Assembly (NCBI GenBank): GCA_025267735.1
Contig: CM046307.1
Location: forward strand, 47,535,395 to 47,599,394
Reading direction: 5' to 3'
DNA length: 64,000 bases
Origin: Mactra quadrangularis
Taxonomy: Eukaryota; Mollusca; Bivalvia; Venerida; Mactridae
Positions 1 to 10,473 of the stretch are shown here, in pieces. The translations under genes and the position numbers were made by a program. The number at the start of each line of letters is the position of its first letter. Positions within the stretch are counted from its first letter, which is position 1. Below the pieces are notes generated by a model. That model did no database searches. It worked only from the letters and a program-made list of their open reading frames with translations, and was not told the DNA's origin.

Positions 1-168
1 GAGTCGTTTACAGGCTCCTTCCCCTATAAATTTCCCTAAGCATTCTATATAAACAAGAAGCGCCGCAATGCGACGAAACCAGGTTTTCAACGACCAAGAT
101 TGGATGTGACAGAAATGATTCATTTGAAAGCAACAAAATCAATACATGAAAAATGAAGCAATTACGTG

Positions 169-892
169 GAAACTGAATTTCTAATTTAGCAACAGTGACC
201 TTGACCTTGATCACAGACAATTGGATAGCAATCCCAAGCTGTCTCTTGATATCAGCTACCAATACACCAAGTTTGGTGTCAATAGGTCAAAGCAAACTAA
301 AGTTATTGAGCAGAAACTGAATTTCTATTTTTAGTGTCAGTGACCTTGACCTTGATCACAAACACCTGGGTAGCAATCCCAAGCTGCGTCTTGATATAAG
401 CTACCAATACACCAAGTTTGTTGTCAATAGGTCAAAGCAAACTAAAGTTTTTAAGCAGAAACTGAATTTCTATTTTTAGTGTCAGTGACCTTGACCTTGA
501 TCACAGACAACTGGGTATCAATCCCAAGCTGCCTCTTGATATAAGCTACCTATACACCAAGTTTGGTGTCAATAGGTCAAAGCAAACTAAAGTTATTGAG
601 CGGAAACTGAATTTCTATTTTTAGTGTCCGTGACCTTGACCTTGATCACAGACACCTGGGTAACAATCCCAAGCTGTGTCTTGATATAAGCTACCAATAC
701 ACCAAGTTTGTTGTCAATAGGTCAAAGCAAACTAAAGTTATTGAGCAGAAACTGAATTTCTATTTTTAGTGTCAGTGACCTTGACCTTGATCACAGACAC
801 CTGGGTAGCAATCCCAAGCTGCCTCTTGATATAAGCTACCTATACACTAAGTTTGGTGTCAATAGGCCAAAGCAAACTAAAGTTAATGAGCG
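169..892 (+). repeat. Five tandem copies of a 145-bp repeat
   Basis: Copies start at about 169, 313, 458, 603 and 748, each with the phrase GAAACTGAATTTCT; a sixth, broken start lies at 893. Each copy has a TGACCTTGACCTTGATC core, two abutting TGACCT half-sites followed by a third, decayed one. Copies differ at only a few bases, so the array is young or homogenised. Confidence 0.9.
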
Positions 893-948
893 GAAACCAA
901 AAGTTGACGCCCGCCCAGCCGCCTGCCCGCCGACTTCGGCATTACAAT

Positions 949-975
949 AACCGGGTTTTCAACGAAAACCCGGTT
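949..975 (+). repeat. Perfect 12-bp hairpin at element 3' end
   Basis: AACCGGGTTTTC at 949-960 and GAAAACCCGGTT at 964-975 pair perfectly around the loop AAC. It marks the 3' end of the Helentron-like element. Confidence 0.85.
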
Positions 976-1139
976 AAAAAGGCCCCAGACCCCTTCCCCA
1001 AATACTGAAAAAAGCTCTGATTCATAAAAATGTGTCTTATTTATTTTGCATGTGAAAATGCAGCAACTGTGTGTCCTAAAAAACACTGCAGCACTGAAAC
1101 ACTCATAAGTAAATTAAGTATAAATCTAGATATCCTCAC

Positions 1140-4100
1140 CTGATAAGTTCTCTCTTTCTCTGTAGCTAACTCTTGTTTATGTTTAGCAATTTGATCATTT
1201 AATTTAGCTGTCCATTCTGCTTTTAAATTATCAAGTTCAATAGTTTTAGAATTCAACAACTGTAAAAAACAATAAACACAAATTTATAAATTATCAACAT
1301 CTATCTTATATTACTGGATCTAAAAAAGTAGCTACCAGTATACATCACAATGTATACATTTTACAAGAGTTAGGCTTGATATTAAATGTCATCAGATTGT
1401 CCATGGGGACCTGACTTAGGTTCCAGCAACAAGTTTTTAATGCATGTTGTCAAATTGATCACCAGAAAATTTCCATAATCCAATATGAATGAAAACATCA
1501 GTTTGTTTAAGCATGTAAACATTTGGCTTAGGCAAGTAGTAGCCAAGTACATTTTAAAGATCATCATTCTACTGGGCAACCTTCAATAAATGTCTTGTTA
1601 GGGCTGTCACAAGTATTTTGGTGAAGGGAAAGCTTTTAGAAGCAAAAAAAATTCAGTAGATTTTAACTGAAGACCAAAATACATAGTTTGAATAAAGTTT
1701 TACTAAAATAGGCTTGTAATGATGATGAATTAATTTACCTCTTGAGTATTTTTCAATCTATGATTTAAATCGGCATCTGTGTGTTCAAGTCTTTGTTGTA
1801 AGATACTGTTAGTTTCCTATAGAATATACAGAAAAACATGTAAGATATTACACATGCAACTCATCAAAAGCAAATCAGGTATAGAAATAAATAAACAAAA
1901 ACAGTTGCAACATACAAGTTTTATGAACGTTGAAGTATACCTCAGAAAGATAACCCTCACTGCTCTAAAAAATTATTTTGACTAACTTTGGAGTCTGGAC
2001 TAGCAGTCATTGCCTTCAATTTTCTCAAGCACTTGCCTGATTTATTATGTATACCAAAGAAAAATTAAAAACAAGTTTGAGAACATTGAGATTCAAATAA
2101 GTAATATTCACCAGCTCGAATCAATTTTTACTGGTCATGGGCTTTGAGCATGTAGGTAAATGTGATGACTGGACTAGAACAACCAACATGTTTGTTAGAG
2201 CGGGTATTTTTTCTTTAACCTTTTAGACAAAGTTCAGACTACAAAAACAGTTAGTTACCTTAAATTGTTTCAAACAATCAGCTAGATATTTCTTCACATC
2301 AGTATCTGAACCAGGTACAAACTTGAGAGATAAATGATTTAAATGTTTAAATGGATTAGTTTCTACAATGTTTAATGTAGCAGTTGTTCTGTCACCATTA
2401 TAATTTCCTTGACTTATTATATGTAAGACAAATCTGAAATAGATCATATAAAATAATAAAACACAAAGTCTTACAGAGATAGGTTGAATCACTAAATTTC
2501 AAAGAGGAACATGGCCTGACATTAACTTTTGAAATAGGTTGTTCATTGCTCAGTACCTATAGCTTTTCTTGGACACTGTTTGTCCACCAGAGCTTACCTA
2601 CCCTTCCAAATGAAATTGATACCTAAGGAAAATTGATATTGCTGATTTTTATGGAACTAGAAGACTAGTAATGACAGAGAAATGAACCTAGAATGCAAGA
2701 TTTGATGGAGCTATCATTTTACCAAAAACACAGCTCAACGACTTCCAATCCAACAACTCAGGCTTCATTTCTAGCAGTGGTAGGTCAACTCATATTGGTA
2801 TGAGGGGAAAATGTTGCAAAAATTATTTCAAATCCAAGCTACAAGGAAGTATACACAGCCCTGGAATCTAAACAATAATAATAATGATAATAACAGCTTT
2901 CTTTATAGTGGTTAACATATTTGGTGTAAACCAATTTTCAATATGGTCCACAAACCCAGGGCAGGTATCAACGATTCAATAAATAGACATAGAATATTGG
3001 ATGAAATAGACAAAACAATAAAATACTATCATACTTAGGTACATCTTTGTGTTCTTCCTTTAAACACATTTCTAATAAATCAATAAACTTTTGAGGAAAA
3101 GCTCCAAAATCTACCAGTAAACCTTGTTGCATCTTTAAACTGAAATCAAAATAATAATAATACTGTCATTATGACAAAGATAAATAATCAGACATCAGGC
3201 AGTAAAAATCTGACATTTTGTACAGACCAGATGCTATGAATAACACATTAAAGATATTGAATTGGTAATTTGATAGTCTGCATATGTTACTATCTTTGAT
3301 CAGATTTTAAAAAACTTTTAGCATAGGTTACTATCCTTAAACAGTATTGATATTTGGGCAGGGGCATTAAAAACCCCTTAGCATCAAAGAAATCAATAAA
3401 AAACAAACCTTTGAAAATCTTCTTCACCTAATCTTAATGAATACAAAAAGAATAAATCTTTCTCATCAGTCAATCTAACAACAAGCTCCTGTAAGAAATA
3501 TCATACAAAATATGAATCATGATACATAAAAATAAAGACTATTTTAATGTACAACAAATGCACTTTATCTCAGTATCAGCTCTAACGCTACTTCAATTAA
3601 AACATAGATTTATTGACAACAAAAAATGTAATGTGGAAACCACATTAAGCTGGATTTAAAAACTTTAACACAAAAATTACAAAGGGAAATAATTCATGAT
3701 AAAGCCAGGTAGAGTTGTGGTTACTTTCTAATTCTGTTCATCACATGCTATGTTATCATCGTCTGAAGTTTCATAAAGATCTGACAATAAATGGCAGAAA
3801 TATATGGTAAAGAAAAACTTTAATGCAATTGTTAACAACACCGGATGCCCCCCTCCTGCCCCCCCCCCCCTGCCCGTGTTACCAAATTAGTAGACAAATT
3901 TTTGTTGTTGAAAAATCCAGCTAATAAATCAGATCTTAAGTACCAGCACAGATCAATTGTCATTGATAACTGATATCAGCATTTTTCAACAAGTCAATCA
4001 TTAATTATCCAATTTGTTTAACTTCAGCCAAAATGAGTTATGATAACGTCTCAAAATGAAATGAGAAAATCTGTTATTTCATGTCTTGCAGGAAACTATA

Positions 4101-5878
4101 TTGTGATTGTTCAAATTTAATTCAACAATAGAGGATTATATAGCAAATAATTATTACCTTTCTTGTAGTTGGTGCAGTAACTGTGGCCATTTCCATCTTG
4201 ATTGACACTGATGCTCTCCTAGAACAAAAATTAACTTTCTCTTTATGGTTACTAGAAAGCATGAAATGATGAATCATTGCAGGACTGTAGGAACCCTTTT
4301 TATTTTAGGGCGAGGACTGATTTCCTCCAATGGAAGTTTTAAGAAAAGTAAAGCTATTCAAACATATAATAATCAATGGACAAATGAGAGCTGAACTCAA
4401 AGGCTTAGTCTTCATCTTGGTGAAGAGTGAAAAAAAAACAGAGTGAATCTTCAGGATCACTTAAAACCTAGCACACTCAGAAATCCTGCTACAGGTTTTA
4501 GTAGGTCTGTAAATCTTCTTCATTTCATTTTTTCTCCATGGCATTAGCCATATATTGACTTATCTGATTGAACTATACATTTAAAATGTTTTGTCTTTTA
4601 TACTTTATCTGCACACCATCATAGTAAAGTAATTTGGCAGAGAAAAACCCATATGCCTAGACTGGGAATTGAACCTGGTTCTCCAGGATGGTAGGAGAGA
4701 CACTCAACCACATTGCTAAAGGGTTAACCCAACAACAAGGCCGTTGGCCTAGACTATATTGTCACCTACTATCACTACATTCTTCCCCTCTTAACTTTCC
4801 AGAGAGCTGGGTTGGATCTCAGTAAAAAAATGTCCATACAGGGGCCATGCACAATTTAGTCAAACCCTTCTAACACCATTAAAGTTGGGAGAATAAAAAC
4901 CATACGCCCAAATAGGGAATTGAACCTGGTTTCTCCCAGGTGGTAGGCGAGACACTCAACTGCTTAGCTAAAGGGTTAACCCAACAGCAAGGCTGTTGGC
5001 AGTAATTATATCGTCCCCTACAATCACCACAAATGGCACAATATAGCATTGTTGATTGTACGACAGCTTGATATACACAAATAAACATGGTCTTTGCCTT
5101 TGACCACTAGTCTGAACCCCGAGCAAGTGAAATATTCTATTCTATACTATGCATGGTGATCATTGTTGCCTTTAGCATATGGCTGAGTGTCTTGCCTACC
5201 ACCGGGGTCAAGGAGAGCATGGTTTGACTTCCTGTCAGGCTGTTTCATATGGTTTTTTTATTCGGAACTCCTCGGCCATTCACTACGAACAACCTTGGAC
5301 ATATTAATTTAGACGCCATTTTGTCACGTGTCCAAAAAGAATACTAAAATCCGTGTTACATTAAACAAATAAAAAATCATTTAAGCAATGATTAAATTAA
5401 TGTCTCAGTTTTAGTCCATTATTAATTTGATATAGGCACACTTCCATGATAAAGCTGAACAATAAATAGTCACCTATATAAATGCTAACTTGTTTTAATA
5501 AAGCCTTGTGTGTTTACAACAACAACTTTTTGCATAACAGGCATGTGTTTTGCCTTGCTTAGGTAGCAAAAGCCGTATATTCTTGTTGAACCCCCCCCCC
5601 CACAATCCTTCCGAGATTCCGAAGATTCAAGGAGTTCCAAATGACATTCTTTAATAACTGTACTTAAAAATCAGACTTGTTGATAATTTGGCCTACTTCT
5701 TTGTAACAAAATTATTAAGGATAGTGCTAGTAAAAACTTTGAACAATTAATAATGGAACTGTCATAATTGAACCAAGTTCCCATTCAATGATCAATGAGT
5801 TGTGAATACTAACCTATCCTCTCGATCTTGAGATTTGAAAACAACAGGAATTCTTTTCGTATACAGCTCATCAGCCAT
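1140..5878 (-). CDS. SASS6: Spindle assembly abnormal protein 6 homolog, 5' part (3' exons outside window)
   Basis: SAS-6 builds the nine-fold cartwheel that templates new centrioles and basal bodies. Seven exons can be joined in phase: 5814-5878 (ATG at 5878), 4158-4218, 3409-3488, 3035-3139, 2259-2433, 1739-1816 and 1140-1259. All have GT/AG ends, and together they give 228 codons in an open frame. Residues 1 to about 160 form the globular SAS-6 head; recognisable stretches are [35 protein letters not shown] and [17 protein letters not shown], which match the vertebrate protein closely. Exons 6 and 7 encode the start of the long coiled coil (charged heptad-like sequence rich in K, E and L). 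The frame remains open at the left-most donor (1139), so the rest of the coiled coil and the tail lie beyond the window. Introns hold SINEs and other repeats. Identity is near certain; exon edges are read by eye. Confidence 0.95.
2434..3034. other. SASS6 intron 4, no recognised element
   Basis: About 600 bases between SASS6 exons 4 and 5. Apart from a short (AAT)n-like run near 2875-2895 I see no gene or recognisable mobile element. Confidence 0.5.
4637..4800 (-). mobile_element. tRNA-derived SINE, copy 1 of a local pair
   Basis: On the minus strand a tRNA-like head is visible: an A-box-like stretch and a B box (GGTTCAATTCCC type; here CAGGTTCAATTCCCAG). About 70% of the sequence reappears at 4888-5050 in the same orientation. 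Both copies lie in SASS6 intron 1. Confidence 0.6.
4888..5050 (-). mobile_element. tRNA-derived SINE, copy 2 of a local pair
   Basis: Same family and orientation as the copy at 4637-4800. The minus strand reads TAGCTAAGCAGTTGAGTG followed by AACCAGGTTCAATTCCC, an A-box and B-box pair spaced as in a tRNA. It lies in SASS6 intron 1. Confidence 0.6.
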
Positions 5879-7130
5879 TCTGTCAGTTGTTTAGTCAGCT
5901 GTTATTGAATAAATAATAAAGAGAATCTCTTCATAAATATCCTCACTACCTCAGACTCCGAGTGTTGAGTCAACTTCGTGAAATTCCAACCTACAGTGTT
6001 ACAAAAATTATGTAGATTTCAAAGTCAATGAAACACTAACTATTCGCTAGTTCTATTCTATATCAGCAAACAAGATGACATTCTTTGCTCACAGGCGAAG
6101 AGTTCCTAAGATTCTAGCAGACCAATGAAATATTTGTTTGACGCACAAGTTTTGACAGGTTTGTTTTTTAAACCGTCCCGCTCATGATTAAAAAATAAAA
6201 ATGCAGAGTAAACGGTTTTTATTTATTTATTAGGGAAGTAAAATATAGACAATTCGTGCATCAAGTTTTAGTTTCAATGCTTGAATTTATATAATTAATA
6301 CACAATTTAACTTCATCGTCATATGAATTATGCCTAACGCATTTTAACAATATAGATCTTTTAGTTTTTCGTGTAAAACTTTCTTACTTTTTACCCAACC
6401 AATGCGATTTTCTCTAGCAAATATTCTCAACAATTTTGTATGAGTATGAAACAAATTTGAAAATGCTCCGAATGAAAAGTTGTTGATTATTGTTGTGAAT
6501 AACGAAATATTTAAACACATGCGCACATCTTCCTCAAACTATCGATATATTTTCATATGTCATATGTTTTCGCGAGTTTGTTGATGTGATTAATCCGGGC
6601 ACTTACAGACTTAGTCTTTCGCACTCAGTCTTTTCGTACGCTCTTTTTTCGCTCAGGATCAGGTCGACAAAAATGACATTTCTTTCTAATTTTAAAAATG
6701 AAACGATTATTTTATGTCTCATGGTAAAAATTAAATTGTACGAGTCACATTGAATGCATGTATCGCAAACTAATTGAGCGAATGTACCCCATACCCAAAA
6801 TCAAAGCACTGAAAGTACCTACTAAACAAACTCATTTCTTAAAGTACATGTAGCTAGGGCTTCTAGGCGGGATAAATAGATGTTGTTAGAGGAGATTTGG
6901 CTATATTCAATAAGCACGTTGGGACTCAATTAAATAAAATAAAAATTTCATTATTGTTTTGTCACGTGATACAAACTATAAGTTATTCACGACTAACGTT
7001 ATATCTATAATTAATCTGTCTATGAGTGGTCGGTTTATTTCTTTTTTCAACTCTTTAAATGAAGAAAACATTTCTAAATTTGATCTTAATTATGTGTGAT
7101 TTTACTGCTCCTTGCTATATATATATGCAT
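5879..7130. other. Upstream flank of SASS6, no gene seen
   Basis: Non-coding, AT-rich. It should contain the SASS6 promoter and 5' UTR. I see no clear TATA box, X-box or repeat that I can support. Confidence 0.4.
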
Positions 7131-7620
7131 GGATTTTATGTAACAGGGATTTGTAACGTAATATATATCATGGAAATTCACTGTCTCCGTTATTATTTCG
7201 ACCCATACGGAAAACAAGTATACGAAGTTTAAATAAAGATATTCACATGAAAATTTGTACCTGTACCATTCAAATTAACTGAACAGAACAGAACAGATAC
7301 TTTATTACAGGGCTTGAGCAATACTCATCACCCATGAAGGTTATGAAAAATGTGTTTCTAGATGATTTTGAGGTAAATTTCGCTCACAGACTGTTTCACA
7401 AAATAATGCATTTTCCAGTCGATCTGCCATTAATTTTTAGCCATATTTCACATCACCTAAAGTCATATTTTAAATTGCGACACTTTTTTGTAAAAAAAAC
7501 TTCAGAAACATTCACAAGTTGTATGGAAGACATGTACAAAAACATACATCAAGTTTTTAAACTCTGGAATAGTTTGTACAGCCTGTTTCAGCCAGTTATA
7601 GACAGTGAAGACCGTGGATA
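7131..7620 (+). mobile_element. Non-autonomous TIR element, copy related to 36826-37306
   Basis: This stretch matches, in reverse orientation, the insertion at 36826-37306 in LRR unit C over nearly its full length. Shared phrases include GTGTTTCTAGATGATTTT, CATCACCTAAAGTCAT and GGAAGACATGTACAAAAAC. It starts with the same GGATTTTAT-TAACAGGGATTTG end as the other copy, but its right end is lost at about 7620. An open frame of 95 codons (7334-7621) lies entirely inside it and is broken by stops in the other copy, so it is not a gene. An extra ~45 bases near 7285-7330 look like a further small insertion. Confidence 0.7.
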
Positions 7621-7630
7621 ATAAAAAAAA

Positions 7631-7755
7631 TCTATCTTTTTAAACTTTAATCAACATAAAATTATTATTTACATCGATGATCTATTGATATTGATCAATA
7701 TATCATCGATGTAAATAATAATTATATGTTGATTTATGTTTAAAAAATTAGATTC
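7631..7755. repeat. Imperfect palindrome, arms about 50-55 bp
   Basis: TTTACATCGATGAT near 7668-7681 is answered by ATCATCGATGTAAA near 7702-7715, and pairing continues outward through ATCAACATA / TATGTTGAT and TTTAAAC / GTTTAAA. The centre is near 7692. It is probably a small foldback element abutting the TIR element to its left. Confidence 0.75.
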
Positions 7756-8289
7756 ATTCAACAAAATGGGAGATAACTTTTTTATATTTCTCTAAAATAT
7801 ACGCGTTTGAAATAACTTCTTCTTACGAAACAACAGTCGACTTATACACGTTATATATCATCTTATTGTCTGTCTTGAACGTAAGAAAAAATCACAAACA
7901 GGGAGACAATATTTATTCAGCACTTTATAAAATTTGTTTCGAACTTAAGAATTAGTCATCAACATATTGAATTATTGATGAAAATTGTCAATATTTGGTA
8001 ACATTGTTGTTTTCTAGATGTGTTATGATAGTTATTTCATATTACTCACTGTTATGTCTGTATACACAATTTAAACAAAAGTGTTCGCTTAAAATAGCTA
8101 TATATAATAATTATAAATTATATATTGTAATATGTCTACTACATATCATACTTACCTTGTACCGTGGCTACCAGGATTATGTATGGTGGTGTCTCCAGGT
8201 AGAGGTCCTTCCTTTGTACCAATAAATATAGCTCAATTGTGAAACAAGTTCTAACAACTTAGATAAATCACTTTCTAGTCCGCTTCATG

Positions 8290-8420
8290 TTCCCCCTGTA
8301 CTGATCGAGCTAGTAGGATTAAGTTTTTTGCTCAAGGAAATAAGGCTGTAGGTTTGCCGTTTTGGATGGGATTCGAACCAACGCAGAGCTGGCTGTCCAA
8401 TGACTACCAGTCCAACGTCG
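8290..8420 (-). mobile_element. tRNA-derived SINE fragment
   Basis: The minus strand carries a B-box-like GGTTCGAATCCCATCC and the TTCCTTGAGCAA phrase that follows the tRNA head in the SINEs at 41649 and 44571. Both ends are ragged. The open frame read across it (8285-8599) is not a gene. Confidence 0.5.
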
Positions 8421-8829
8421 TTACTTCTCGGCCATGCCCTTTTTGTGTGAGGTCCTTCCATTGCACATAGACAGGGCTGACACAATTTCGGTGCGTATTT
8501 TTGTGTGGGAACTGCGTTCGCGCTATCCCTATAAAGTACGAGTAACGTATGGTTATAAATCATTTGTAAATACAAGAAGAGATGAATGCAGTGGTACATT
8601 ATTTAGGGGCACGTTTGGTTAGATATGGAAGGGATTCTCATTCCATTGTAATACACACAAAATTTCCATGTAATTAGTTCCGCACTTTAGGACACACTTG
8701 AAGGAATAATTAAAACAAACACAAAACAGTATCTTAATTTTTCTAGTTTGCAGTGTGATCATGGTGATATAAATGATATTTATTTGTTTTGTTTTTTTAT
8801 ACATGTACATTGTAGGCCTACTTGTTATG

Positions 8830-10236
8830 GAGGCGTAAGTACTTTGATTGTCAATTAAGTATTTTTGATTGTTTTAAATACTTGTGCATTAAGCTCGATG
8901 CTCAGATTCTATGCTGCTTAAAGAAAAGTAAAGTTTAATCAAATCGTTGTCTATCGTTTATAAAACTCCCCACTGTGCGGTCATGTCATGCGTTGCTACT
9001 TTATTTCATTCAATAAAAGGAAATAATCGCTGTGGGGAGTATGATGGATTGCTTGATGTTACTGTCCTTTATAATAAATGTCTTTGCATTTGTACGAAGA
9101 TGGTTTGAACCAATGTAAGTTTTATCTCATGAATGTATTGTCTACCTTATCGTTAAAGCAGACGTCTGTTAAATGCTCGACAAAATGACACTCCTTCATT
9201 GACATTTTCCTATCAAGTGTGATAAGTTGGCTAGTGTTACCAGAGCTCGCAATTACGTAAAATTATATTTTGTACAATGAATACCAACATCGCTCTACCT
9301 TTTCACAAATAAAGACACGCAACACTATATTTTTTATTTAATGATCTACGACAATCGACCACCTTTATTAGCTTTACTAGACATTTTTTCTATAACCATG
9401 TAGTACTCACTTGTTCTTCCATATAAAACGGATATCTTCTATAATTTTATGTACCAAAAAAATCGGCAAAATTGCCGAACATTCACAGAAGAGTTAAACC
9501 TGTCGCAACTGGGAATGAAATCCTGGATCCCTGGATTCGTGCGTGCCACCTTTGCACTATACGATCGTCATTTGTACAACAAATCCTTCGTGTTTTATAT
9601 AATTTCTAGTTCAAACTGTCTGTTCAGGAGTGGAATCAAAATACAGCGCAAAAAACAAGACAGCGTATGATATTGAGTTGAAACCACTAAAAACGATTGG
9701 AACCGTTTTCGCAACTCTGTTCCAAAGCCAAAAGAATCCGGATATACAATCTTACATTTTATTTATTTATTCAAGTACATCGCAAAACACAAGAAATACA
9801 CAAAAGAATATTTTGTTTTTCACATTGCAATTAGACTTTCTAATATGAAACTCTCTAAAATAACTTTTGAAATACATGCACATTTTATCAAGATTACTTC
9901 GGTCTTATTTTTTTCGAAATACACAATGTACATGTACTATTTCATTTTTATGAAACATTATCGATTTCGTTGTCACGAATTAAAAATTCGTGAAAAAAAC
10001 AACAACAAAATAATCTTATACATTGTAAGCCTAATAACAAATGTCACCTCAGTGGTTACGTATCGATAACTGTCATTTTTCATGCCAAAATGGTAGGCTG
10101 GTAGATATTATAGAACTGACTTTAAAGTGATCTATCGTATTAATAACCAGACCAATCTATACATGCGAGTACATTGAGGTTTTCATCTAGATAATTCTTG
10201 GACATCAGTACTTGACAATCAAAGTACTGACGTCTC
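8830..10236. repeat. Possible decayed TIR element, inverted ends only
   Basis: CGTAAGTACTTTGATTGTCA near 8831-8851 reappears inverted as TGACAATCAAAGTACTGACG near 10213-10233. The 1.35 kb between has short unrelated frames and no recognisable transposase. A ~1.4-kb non-autonomous element is a fair but weak reading. Confidence 0.35.
8966..9042. repeat. Short foldback, CTCCCCAC / GTGGGGAG arms
   Basis: ACTCCCCAC at about 8967 pairs with GTGGGGAGT at about 9034, with partial pairing inward. It may be a very small MITE. Confidence 0.45.
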
Positions 10237-10473
10237 TATCGCAGTTAATGTTTACTACTTGCACTTCTATCACATTGTTTAACCGGCCCCAATAGCTATT
10301 GACATCTCGTTGGCAGTTCATATAATCGAGCTTTGTTCAAATTTATCGCTGTATTTCGAGCGACCTTGGATTTTCGAAACGAGTCATCATCAATCGAAAT
10401 TGCCGGTTGGACGAAAAGTCAATCGTACAGGAAAATAAAGCAACAGATATAAATGTTTGTGAACTATACACGA

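Larger units (their letters stand above)
1..990 (+). mobile_element. Helentron-like non-autonomous element, 5' end near or beyond the window edge
   Basis: The stretch begins with a block containing AACCAGG/GGTTTTC at about 78-92. It runs through five tandem 145-bp repeats (169-892), then a GC-rich low-complexity tract (905-932), and closes with a hairpin at 949-975. The hairpin has a perfect 12-bp stem (AACCGGGTTTTC / GAAAACCCGGTT) and a 3-base loop. The 5' block shares the hairpin-arm sequence, giving subterminal inverted repeats. Order of parts (5' block, internal tandem repeats, low-complexity tract, 3' hairpin) is the known plan of Helentron-associated elements. It carries no protein. It sits in an intron of SASS6, downstream of that gene's exon 7. 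Element class is inference; the parts are seen directly. Confidence 0.55.

Noticed and set aside
3840..3880. Poly-C run as an origin or regulatory element
   Set aside because: Simple homopolymer in a SASS6 intron with nothing else around it.
7334..7621. A 95-codon open frame on the plus strand
   Set aside because: It lies wholly inside a non-autonomous TIR element; the copy at 36826-37306 has stops in the same frame.
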